A DNA stretch of 64,000 bases. Origin: Maioricimonas rarisocia. GTDB taxonomy: Bacteria > Planctomycetota > Planctomycetia > Planctomycetales > Planctomycetaceae. The DNA lies in assembly GCF_007747795.1 (NCBI RefSeq), contig NZ_CP036275.1, positions 1,626,501 through 1,690,500 on the forward strand, given 5' to 3'. The position numbers and the translations under genes were made by a program. The notes beneath the pieces are model-generated. The model saw nothing but the letters and a program-made list of their open reading frames with translations. It searched no databases and was not told the origin of the DNA. Position 1 is the stretch's first letter; every line of letters begins with the position of its first letter. Positions 9,629-16,673 of the stretch are shown in pieces.

Positions 9629-10423
9629 CTACCAGCTCATCGGCGCCGGAAACTGCCGCGCCAGCCAGTCGGACCACTCCCGCTCAGCGGCCTTTGCGGC
9701 TTCAGACGCCTGCTCGCCGAACAGGTAGTAGCGAACCGATAACAGGACATGCTCGGCCATCGGCATGACGAACAGGTGAGCCAGTCCCGGCGCAGGGCGG
9801 TCCAGCAGTAGCAGAAGTTCGGGGTTTGCGTCGGTCCCCTGTCTCTCGACCTTCCCCGAGAGCGTGGGCGCCTCGGGGGCGGTCGCGACTTGCCGCGTGT
9901 CGTCGCGAATGTCCAGTCCTTCCAGCAGCGCGCTCCAGGTCTTGAGTGGCGAAGATCCGCTGAAGGCACGGAGCTGGAATCCCGCGTTCTTCTGTCCGGC
10001 GAAGTGCGTCAGGTAAAGACGCAGAATGCGGAAAAACGCCTGCCAGCCGTACGCGTAGTCCTCAAACTGGCTGTCCCACGCGTCGCTGCTGGCCACCCAC
10101 TCGTGAACGACGCGGACACCGCACTTGCGTCGCGGGCGGATCTCGACGGACCATTCGGTCGTGATCGTCCCGGGACCCTCCTCGGATTCCAGGATGAACC
10201 GCCACGGCGGACCCCACTTGCGGATCGTTCCGACCGATTCCATGCCGGGGCCGAAGTCGTTCCGGACGGTTCCGCCGACACGCTCGTCGCAGGTGCTGGG
10301 GACGAGCCACGAGGACATACCCGGACCGGTCGCAATCGCCGCCCAGACAAGCTCGGGAGTGCCGGGGACTTCGACCTCCGCTGAGACCGACCGCCGACCG
10401 GACGGACCTGTTCTGACGACCAT
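9629..10423 (-). CDS. SRPBCC/AHSA1-like ligand-binding domain protein
   Basis: A 264-aa protein. The first half begins with the AHSA1/Aha1-like start 'VSAEVEVPGTPELVWAAIATGPGMSSWL' style (shortened here: PGTPELVWAAIATGPG) and continues with the usual beta-strand pattern ending in a WQAFFRILRLYL helix. The second half is a less familiar extension. The start at 10423 is preceded by AGGGA at a good distance; the frame opens further upstream to 10507. Proteins of this fold bind hydrophobic ligands or partners; no specific role can be given. It is transcribed opposite to its neighbours. Confidence 0.82.
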   Translation of the reverse strand: MVVRTGPSGRRSVSAEVEVPGTPELVWAAIATGPGMSSWLVPSTCDERVGGTVRNDFGPGMESVGTIRKWGPPWRFILESEEGPGTITTEWSVEIRPRRKCGVRVVHEWVASSDAWDSQFEDYAYGWQAFFRILRLYLTHFAGQKNAGFQLRAFSGSSPLKTWSALLEGLDIRDDTRQVATAPEAPTLSGKVERQGTDANPELLLLLDRPAPGLAHLFVMPMAEHVLLSVRYYLFGEQASEAAKAAEREWSDWLARQFPAPMSW

Positions 10424-10708
10424 GATCGATCCCTGCAGTCCGCAGCCTCCGTGATCCGTGTCCTGCTTCGCCGGCACAGCGATGACTTCAGGGCCCGCCA
10501 CAGTCACAACGTTACGATAGTCGAATTTCGCTGTAAACGGCGAACCGGAGATGCCATGCCCCCCAACTGGTCAGGATCGACGTGACGCGGGTTCCCGCAG
10601 AGATGCGCCGCAGGTGGGAAAAGTCCCATCCCGTTGTCCGGCTGTGTATATTGCAGGTTCGGATCCTGCACGTTGCAAGCGCACGAACGACTGGAACGGA
10701 CCCCCGCC

Positions 10709-12086
10709 ATGCTGCGAACTCTGCTGACGCTCCTGACTCTGCTTCTGGCCGTCTCTCCCGCTACAGCGGCGGAGAAGCCGAACATCCTGTTCATTTTCGC
10801 GGATGACTGGGGCTGGGGGGATCTCTCCTGCCACGGCCATCCCTACGTTCGAACGCCGAACATCGACCGGCTCGCCGCCGAGGGGACCGACTTTCACCGC
10901 TTCTCTGTCGCCAGCGGCGTCTGTTCACCGAGCCGCACGGCCGTGATGACGGGGCACTTTCCCGCCCGGTACAACATCGACGGGCACTTCGCCTGGGTGC
11001 CCAGCAACGCCCGCCGCAACATGCCGGACTGGCTCAGTCCCGAGGCTCCCCTGCTGCCGCGGTTTCTCCAGCAGGCCGGCTACGCGACGGCCCACTTCGG
11101 CAAGTGGCACCTCTCGAACAACATGATTCCCGACTCGCCGCTGCCGATCGAATACGGCTACGACGCATACGGAGCTTTCAACTGTGCCGGCGAGCAGATG
11201 CCGGTCCACGAGGATGCGCGAAACACCGTCGCTTTCATCGAGGAGTGTCACGCCGACGGCAAGCCGTTCTTCGTGAACCTGTGGATCCACGAGCCACATA
11301 CACCGTTTCACACTGTGCCGAAGTACCGCTGGCGGTTCCGCGATTTCGAGGACGAGCGGGACAACATCTACGCGTCGGTACTCTCGCACGCCGACGACCG
11401 GATCGGCGAAGTGCTCGATGCGCTCGACCGGCTGGAGCTGACCGAAGAGACGCTGGTGATCTTCAGTTCCGACAACGGCCCGGCCCGGGCAGCCAGACCA
11501 ACCGAACTGGGGCTGATGCACGACACCGCGACGGGGGCCGGGTTCAACATCGCTGCGGCCCGCGGGATCACCGGCGGACGCAAGGGCTACAAGGCGGCAC
11601 TGTTCGAGGGAGGAATCGGCGTGCCGTTTATCGCCCGCTGGCCGGGGAAGATCCCCGCGGGGAAGGTGGACGACACATCACTCATTTCGGCGGTGGACCT
11701 GCTGCCGACGTTTTGTGAACTGGCCGGCGCCGAGCTGCCCGAATCGTACGAGCCGGACGGCATCAGTCAGGTGGAGGTGCTGACGGGAGAGTCGAAGGAG
11801 ACGAACCGCGAGAAGCCGCTGTTCTGGAAGATGGATGCCGCGCGACAGCCGTCCGCACCACTGGGTGGCGTGGGCGGTGATGGACGGACCGTGGAAGCTG
11901 GTCGCGAATCGTGACGTCAGTCACATTGAGCTGTACGACCTGCGGTCCGATCCGCTCGAGACCACGGACGTGAGCGACAAGCAACCGGCGGCGGTCAATG
12001 AGTTGCTGGCGAAACTCGAGGCCTGGCAGGAGACGCTGCCGAAGGAGCCGACCGGCAACGTGTTCTCGTCGGAGCGGGAGGAGTAG
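10709..12086 (+). pseudogene. Secreted sulfatase interrupted by a frameshift near the C-terminus
   Basis: Arylsulfatase-type hydrolase with signal peptide (residues 1-21), metal-binding ADDWGWGD, and formylglycine motif C72-S-P-S-R76. The reading frame used from 10709 ends at 11914. The normal end of the family (HHWVAWAVMDGPWKL... then ELYDLRSDPLE) continues in the next frame up to 12086. The break lies between about 11834 and 11856, near PLFWKMDAARQPS. Either a one-base error in the sequence or a real lesion; the truncated product would lose the C-terminal subdomain but keep the active site. It stands alone, with no anaerobic sulfatase-maturase gene nearby. Confidence 0.85.
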
Positions 12087-12147
12087 GAGAGGGCTGTTTC
12101 TTTTTGGGAGCCAGGCGACACGTGTGTGCCGAGCTGGCGAAGCAGCC

Positions 12148-12230
12148 GTAGGGTGTGTCACGGCAACCGACAGACCGACGATCCACGTTGAACGACGTCC
12201 CCAGGTGTGACGTTCCGTGACGCACCATCC
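12148..12230. repeat. R5 element, 83 bp, copy 1
   Basis: Begins GTAGGGTGTGTCACGGC and ends CCGTGACGCACCATCC, so the ends are an imperfect inverted repeat. The element at 36992-37074 has the same ends and exactly the same length but an unrelated core. Confidence 0.7.
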
Positions 12231-12234
12231 CAAT

Positions 12235-12252
12235 GCTGGGACGAGTCCCAGC
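12235..12252 (+). repeat. R1 palindrome copy
   Basis: GCTGGGACGAGTCCCAGC followed by CTAC, one central base different from the consensus. Confidence 0.75.
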
Positions 12253-12280
12253 CTACGAGTCAATCGAGCCTCACAGCTTC

Positions 12281-12383
12281 CGGCCCTGCGGTTCCGGGGC
12301 CGTGGGCCCACTCAAAACGCCTGCATCTCGAATCTGCGTGAAAGCTTTCGGTGTGGTGTGTGACATCATCCTGCGCCCCGGCC
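12281..12383 (+). repeat. R6 repeat (about 103 bp), copy A
   Basis: Contains GTTCCGGGGCCGTGGGC and, further on, GTGTGACATCATCCTGCGCC. Copies B and C lie at 16168-16270 and 16561-16664. The spacer 12087-12472 is mostly made of R5, R1 and R6 elements and has no gene. Confidence 0.75.
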
Positions 12384-12410
12384 GTGCGGGCGAAGCGTTT
12401 CTGAGCCGCC

Positions 12411-12577
12411 ACCAACGAAAGAACGGACGACCGAGTTGGCCGTCCGTTCTGATTCACGTGGCATCTGCCCGATCAGGCGATGGTGTCCTGCTGCTTCATA
12501 CGTCGTCGGCGACGAGCGGCCCCGATCCCGGCGATACCGATGCCGAGCAGGGCGAGAGAAGAAGGTTCGGGGACGGG
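12411..12577 (-). repeat. Duplicated 3' cassette of PEP-CTERM gene 1
   Basis: Terminator, 3' untranslated region and the codons of the PEP-CTERM tail match 13473-13638 almost base for base, although the upstream bodies of the two genes do not align. Confidence 0.8.
12420..12450 (-). terminator. Terminator of first PEP-CTERM gene
   Basis: On the minus strand AGAACGGACG and CGTCCGTTCT form a 10-bp stem followed by a T-rich tail (TTCGTT), starting 23 nt after the stop codon. Nearly the same hairpin follows the second PEP-CTERM gene. Confidence 0.75.
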
Positions 12578-13195
12578 CGAGGCAGAACTCGCAGACAACT
12601 GAACATCGTCGAGCTGAAAGAAGGCGGGACCTGTTTGGGACTCTGGGACATGGGCATCGAAGCTGATCCTGACAGCCTGCCCATGGTACGAAGACAAATC
12701 AATCATGCCTGAAAGATTGCCTGAGTCGGTATTGTTTGTTCCGCCGGGAAGCGTCATCACATGATGACTACCGAGCAACGTCCCGAACGAGCCTGACTGG
12801 TATACGTTCAAGTTCAGATTTCGATCCATCGGCGTACCGGGAAAGATCCCCAACAACCACCCGACTCGATAGTCAAATGTCAACAGGTCGGTGAACGGAT
12901 CAACAACCCCGATATCCTGAAAGATGCGGATCGTGCCGGGGTCAATGCCATCGAATCCGTGAGTTGCCGAGTAGTTCCCGTCAGTCGCTTCAGAGAAAAA
13001 CAATCCCCAGCTCGGCGAGTAACCATCTGCACGAACTTCAAGCGATACAAAAGGCTGTGAAAGGTCGACGATACCCCAGCCGCTGAAATCGCCCGTCTCG
13101 AAACTGCCGTTTGTGATCATCCCCCCCTGCACTTGCTCCGCCGTAGCGATGAGCACCAGCGCGCACGCCGCCATCGAGTAAATGGCCCGCATCAT
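12473..13195 (-). CDS. PEP-CTERM sorting-domain secreted protein 1
   Basis: A 240-aa protein with an N-terminal signal peptide (ending near QVQGG), a beta-rich body beginning ITNGSFETGDFSGW (typical of carbohydrate-binding-like NPCBM/PEP families), and a C-terminal PEP-CTERM tail: VPEPSS, a hydrophobic helix, then RRRRR. Such tails are recognised by an exosortase, which is not in this window. The start at 13195 (or the adjacent ATG at 13192) follows GGGAGAAG. It lies upstream of, and on the same strand as, no other gene in this direction; a sister cassette lies just upstream at 13543. Role unknown, probably cell-surface or matrix. Confidence 0.88.
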   Translation of the reverse strand: MMRAIYSMAACALVLIATAEQVQGGMITNGSFETGDFSGWGIVDLSQPFVSLEVRADGYSPSWGLFFSEATDGNYSATHGFDGIDPGTIRIFQDIGVVDPFTDLLTFDYRVGWLLGIFPGTPMDRNLNLNVYQSGSFGTLLGSHHVMTLPGGTNNTDSGNLSGMIDLSSYHGQAVRISFDAHVPESQTGPAFFQLDDVQLSASSASPVPEPSSLALLGIGIAGIGAARRRRRMKQQDTIA

Positions 13196-13330
13196 CTCGC
13201 TTCTCCCGTGTTGCGAATCAGGAAAGTTCTGCCCGCTCCCGATGGTGTCATCGGTTGCATCCAAAATTGGGGATTGAGGCTACCATTGGAGGTGTGGGGG
13301 GTAAAAGAAAAAAACGGAGAAATCGGAGAG
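13196..13330 (-). promoter_or_regulatory. Conserved 5' leader of PEP-CTERM gene 1
   Basis: Read on the minus strand, the blocks CTCCAATGGTAGCCT, GGATGCAACCGATG and CGGGAGCGG are shared in order with 14221-14330 upstream of PEP-CTERM gene 2. Shared non-coding blocks before otherwise different genes suggest a common promoter or leader; no clear sigma-54 site is visible. Confidence 0.5.
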
Positions 13331-13472
13331 TTTTCCCGCCTCACGAGATCATGCCGACAAGGCCGTGGAGCGAGAACTGTCGATGGCCGCATGATGCCAT
13401 CGTCGACGGCGACGACGTCCCGAGGCCACGCGGCAGGTGCGTCCCGAGCTGGCGAAGCAGTTTCGGGGCGAT

Positions 13473-13638
13473 ACCAACGAAAAACGGACGACCGAGTTGG
13501 CCGTCCGTTCTGATTCACGTGGCATCTGCCCGATCAGGCAAGTCAGCCCTGCTGCTTCTCACGTCGTCGGCGACGAGCGGCCCCGATCCCGGCGACACCG
13601 ATGCATAACAGAGCGAGAGAGGAGGGTTCGGGGACGGG
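13473..13638 (-). repeat. Duplicated 3' cassette of PEP-CTERM gene 2
   Basis: Counterpart of 12411-12577; see that entry. Confidence 0.8.
13480..13509 (-). terminator. Terminator of second PEP-CTERM gene
   Basis: Minus-strand stem AACGGACG/CGTCCGTT followed by five T, 34 nt after the stop codon. Confidence 0.75.
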
Positions 13639-14220
13639 AGTCGCTTCAGTAAAAGAAACATGACCGTCAAATAGTGTGGCAGGAAACATGAATCCGACAG
13701 TCGCGTACTCTCGAAATGGATCGCCATCGGTCCATGTGGCGTCGAACGTGACCGTTGCCCCAGTAAATGTTCTCGTCACTGAGTCATTGCCCAAAAGAAG
13801 GCCTGGCCCGAGATGGACGAAACCACTGGAGCCGTCATCGAATTGGGAAGCCGGAAACTGGGTTCCCTGAGTAAGCCCTGACAGGCTGGCCGTGAGGTTC
13901 GACCAGCTGAAGGTACCGTCCTGGGAGGGCACAGTGATAGGGCCGGGGTATCCCTCCAGCATCAGGAATGGGCTGAAGTAACCATCACTCTCCCACGTAA
14001 GGACTTGGCCGGGGAGGAAGTCGATGTTGATGGTAACCGTATCACCGCTGACGACCTGGACAGGCGTGTCCAGAGGATGTGCATATCCTGTCCAGCTGTT
14101 GCCAGTAATAGCCGCATTCAAGTCGATCGTTGCGCTGGCAGTAATGAACCCCGCCCTTGCCGACCCCGCCGTGGCAACCAGCATCGCCACGCACGCCGCC
14201 ACCGATTGAAGCACCCGCAT
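13543..14220 (-). CDS. PEP-CTERM sorting-domain secreted protein 2
   Basis: A 225-aa protein with signal peptide (cleavage near SARA-GF), a beta-rich body without recognised catalytic residues, and a PEP-CTERM tail (VPEPSS, hydrophobic helix, RRRRR). The tail and the 3' flank are almost identical in DNA to those of the gene at 12473, but the body is unrelated by eye, so the two are cassettes with swapped middles rather than plain duplicates. Upstream leader blocks are shared as well. Function unknown; probably exported and anchored or processed by an exosortase encoded elsewhere. Confidence 0.88.
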   Translation of the reverse strand: MRVLQSVAACVAMLVATAGSARAGFITASATIDLNAAITGNSWTGYAHPLDTPVQVVSGDTVTINIDFLPGQVLTWESDGYFSPFLMLEGYPGPITVPSQDGTFSWSNLTASLSGLTQGTQFPASQFDDGSSGFVHLGPGLLLGNDSVTRTFTGATVTFDATWTDGDPFREYATVGFMFPATLFDGHVSFTEATPVPEPSSLALLCIGVAGIGAARRRRREKQQG

Positions 14221-15081
14221 CAGCCCGATTCTCCCGTCTTGTGTGTCCGGTAAGCTCTGTCCGCTCCCGACAGCGACATCGGTTGCATCCAGAAATGAGC
14301 AGCTAGGCTACCATTGGAGATGTAGGGGGGAAAGGGAGGGACGGGGAAGGAGGAGGGCTTTCCCGTCTCGCGAAACCATTTCCGCAGGACGCGAGAGCGC
14401 GAAGTGTCGTTGCCGGTATGTTGGCATTTCTGATAGCGACGACGTCAACGTGGTAGCCGCCACGGTCCCGTTGCGAGCCTCCCGGCGAGAGCGGGAGACG
14501 CAGGCGGTGATGGCCCGGTTCGAGCCTCCTCACACACGGCGGGTTGCCGGGCGGTGCGGGGGCGTTTGCCATGAAAGCGAGGCACCGCCTCCGGGGGCCA
14601 GCGGCGGGCCACGGACACTCATTGCAGCTGAATCAGCAAACGGGGAGCAGGCCGGTGCGTCTGCTTGCTTCCTCCAGGATCTGCTCAGGTGTCTTCATGC
14701 GGGCGGCATCCCGGGTTCCACAGGGACAGCGGATGCTGTGTCGGTACGGCGAACAGGTTCGTGCAAAGCGTATGACGACGACCTTCAAGCAACAGCACGC
14801 AGGATCACAACCCGTCATTTCTCTGCAGGAGCGCCCCCGGGCACAGACTGCTCCCTGTTTGCCGCGGAGTGGTCACGACGGCGCGACGCCCCGGAGGATG
14901 AGAACGAGAACAGGGTGCCACGGCCTCGTCGCTCAGCGGAGTGACCATGGGGTTTCCTCAAGCCTCATCTCTCGAGCCTCATTCGTTCTGAACCACGCCA
15001 TTCACTTCGCTGCGCTCCGCTCCAGAGCGCGTCACCCAGGTCTGTTTCCATAGGAGTGACAGCAGGCGGCTGCTCCGGCGT
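14221..15081. other. Gene-free spacer with leader and repeat fragments
   Basis: 861 bp. The first 110 bp are the conserved leader of PEP-CTERM gene 2. Positions 14868-14923 are a minus-strand copy of repeat R7 (see 16457). A 61-codon minus-strand frame at 14633-14818 ending EEASRRTGLLPVC is the only faintly protein-like piece; I do not recognise it and do not call it a gene. The segment near 14954-14975 (CCTCAAGCCTCATCTCTCGA) recurs in altered form at 41372. Confidence 0.5.
14868..14923 (-). repeat. R7 repeat, copy 1
   Basis: On the minus strand it contains TGGCACCC followed by ATCCTCCGGGGCGTCGC and a GTCGTGACC end. Copies in plus orientation are at 16457 and 44525. Confidence 0.65.
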
Positions 15082-15837
15082 TCAGTCCTCGTCGCCGGTT
15101 TTCTCCAGCACCCAGATGTTTCTGAACCTCACCGGAGCGCCATGCTCCTGCAGAACGATCGGGGAGGTCGGTTCTTCGGGAAACGCGGCGTACTTGTTGC
15201 GCCGGAGAGACAGTTTGACGTCGTCATGGATCAACTGGCCATTGAGCCGGACCGTGACCCGGGCGGCACCCCGTTCGGTCATGAATCCGTTTCGGCCGAT
15301 TTCCGCCGCCTGGTACTCCAGATCGACCGTCTGCCATTCGCCCGGTCCCAGAGCTGCGTTCACGTCGGGGGCCCGGATCTGGTAGATCGCACCGCAGTCC
15401 CCCAGGCCCGCTTTCTTCTTGTTGCCACTGTCGAGAATCTGCAGTTCGTAGAGCGGTCCGAAGAAGATCCCGCTGTTGCCGCTCCCTTCTTCGGGTAACT
15501 GAAATTCCAGGTGCAGGCGGTAGTCGCCGAACGTCTGCCTGGTGCAGAGAAACTGTTTGCGGCGCTTGCCCTCGAACTCGAAAGCGATCTCCATCGCGTT
15601 GCCGTCAACGAGCTTCCACTGAATTTCCTGCTGATCGTCGTTCGGATTGATCCACTGCCACGAAAACGGTTTCCAGGCATCGAAGTTCGTGCCGTCGAAC
15701 AGCACCACCGCTCCAGCCGGCGGGGCGAGTCCGAGCGTCGATGCTGGAGAATCGTCCGCCGTGACGGTCGGGGTGAGCGCGACCCAGGTCAGGGCGATCA
15801 ATGCACAGAGACGGACGCTGCGGTGACTCGTCGTCAT
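15082..15837 (-). CDS. Secreted DUF1080 (3-keto-disaccharide hydrolase-type) protein
   Basis: A 251-aa protein with signal peptide (about residues 1-27) and one concanavalin-like DUF1080 domain: FDGTNFDAWKP near residue 47, a GNSGIFF strand, the YELQILDS segment, and the LNGQLIHDD and RFRNIWV strands near the end. Some family members cleave 3-keto-glycosides; many are uncharacterised. In planctomycetes they are usually part of polysaccharide-degradation gene sets. It lies alone here, 72 bp downstream (on the minus strand) of a tiny antitoxin-like ORF. Confidence 0.92.
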   Translation of the reverse strand: MTTSHRSVRLCALIALTWVALTPTVTADDSPASTLGLAPPAGAVVLFDGTNFDAWKPFSWQWINPNDDQQEIQWKLVDGNAMEIAFEFEGKRRKQFLCTRQTFGDYRLHLEFQLPEEGSGNSGIFFGPLYELQILDSGNKKKAGLGDCGAIYQIRAPDVNAALGPGEWQTVDLEYQAAEIGRNGFMTERGAARVTVRLNGQLIHDDVKLSLRRNKYAAFPEEPTSPIVLQEHGAPVRFRNIWVLEKTGDED

Positions 15838-15909
15838 GGCTGTTCTTCCGTTTCGTGGAGTTGAACCTGATCGCAGTGTGGATCGGGAGCAATCCGGTGG
15901 GAAGGCATG

Positions 15910-16062
15910 TCACCCGCTCGCCGTGGTGATCCCGTATTCCTCAGCCAGAGCCTTCAGTGCTTCACGGGCCGGCTTGACGCGGCCGGCATCCACATCTGCC
16001 AGCCCCTGGCGGATGGCGTCGACGGTTTCTTCGCGGTCGGTGCAGTCACAAGGATCAGGCAT
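15910..16062 (-). CDS. 50-residue antitoxin-like small protein
   Basis: MPDPCDCTDREETVDAIRQG... continuing with a helix around DVDAGRVKPAREALKAL. The spacing (helix, 'GL-DVDAGRVKPA', helix) resembles the C-terminal part of short type II antitoxin-like proteins of the 'prevent-host/RelB-like' kind often seen in planctomycetes. An AGAGG lies seven bases before the ATG. No toxin gene adjoins it on either side, so it is either an orphan, a regulator, or a decayed module. The assignment is by pattern recognition only. Confidence 0.45.
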   Translation of the reverse strand: MPDPCDCTDREETVDAIRQGLADVDAGRVKPAREALKALAEEYGITTASG

Positions 16063-16167
16063 GGCGCGGCCTCTGTGCGTTTGGTTCGGTTTCCAATTGA
16101 TACTAAGCCGTCCTCGCGGATGAGGCAAAGACGTGTCGCCGGTCCGTTCGACGGCCGGCCCCAGTCG

Positions 16168-16270
16168 AGCCCCGCAGTTCCGGGGCCGTGGGGGCGCTGC
16201 CGACGCCTGCGACCTGAATCTGCGTGGAAGCAATCAGGGTGGTGCGTGACATCGGCCTGCGCCCCGGCCA
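16168..16270 (+). repeat. R6 repeat, copy B
   Basis: Aligns with 12281-12383 and 16561-16664; shared blocks are AGTTCCGGGGCCGTGGG and CTGCGCCCCGGCC. Confidence 0.75.
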
Positions 16271-16456
16271 CCCTACCGATCCCCTCCGTGTCTCTGTGTC
16301 TCCTATGAAAATAGACGCTGACGCTCCGTGGAATAGTTCCGGGGGCTCCATGGGTGCCACTGCTGGCTTTCTCCAGCAGGGCGAACGTCGTTCGACGTTC
16401 ATGCTTGCCTCACAGGGCAGGCATGCCGCATGGCCACTCCGCTGCGCGGCGAGGCC

Positions 16457-16513
16457 ATGGCACCCCGCGATGATTTTCATCCTCCGGGGCGACGCACCGT
16501 CATGACAACTCCG
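16457..16513 (+). repeat. R7 repeat, copy 2
   Basis: ATGGCACCCC, then TTTTCATCCTCCGGGGCG, then CACCGTCATGACAACT. Same order of blocks at 44525-44581 and inverted at 14868-14923. Confidence 0.7.
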
Positions 16514-16560
16514 TGGTTCCCTTCCAGACTCGCTCCAGCGGGCAGACTGGGACTGGTCCC

Positions 16561-16664
16561 GGCCCTGCAGTTCCGGGGCCGTGGGCTCGCTGCGACGGCC
16601 TGCGGCTCGAATCTGCGTGGAGGCTTTCAGGGTGGCGTGTGACATCATCCTGCGCCCCCGCCAC
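16561..16664 (+). repeat. R6 repeat, copy C
   Basis: Third copy; starts with GGCCCTGCAGTTCCGGGGCC and ends in GACATCATCCTGCGCC. It abuts the 3' end of the gene at 16674. Confidence 0.75.
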
Positions 16665-16673
16665 CCGATCGGC

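Larger units (their letters stand above)
16063..16673. other. Repeat mosaic spacer
   Basis: 611 bp with no gene: R6 copy B, a degenerate R2 (16418-16463), R7 copy 2, a degenerate R1 (about 16545-16562) and R6 copy C follow one another almost without gaps. Confidence 0.7.

Noticed and set aside
13196-13330. Sigma-54 promoter before the PEP-CTERM genes
   Set aside because: I looked for TGGC-N7/8-TTGC spacing because PEP-CTERM genes are often RpoN-controlled, but no convincing pair is present in both leaders.
14243-14944. 233-codon plus-strand frame in the spacer after the PEP-CTERM cassettes
   Set aside because: Runs through the conserved leader and an R7 repeat; composition is arginine/serine-rich without pattern.
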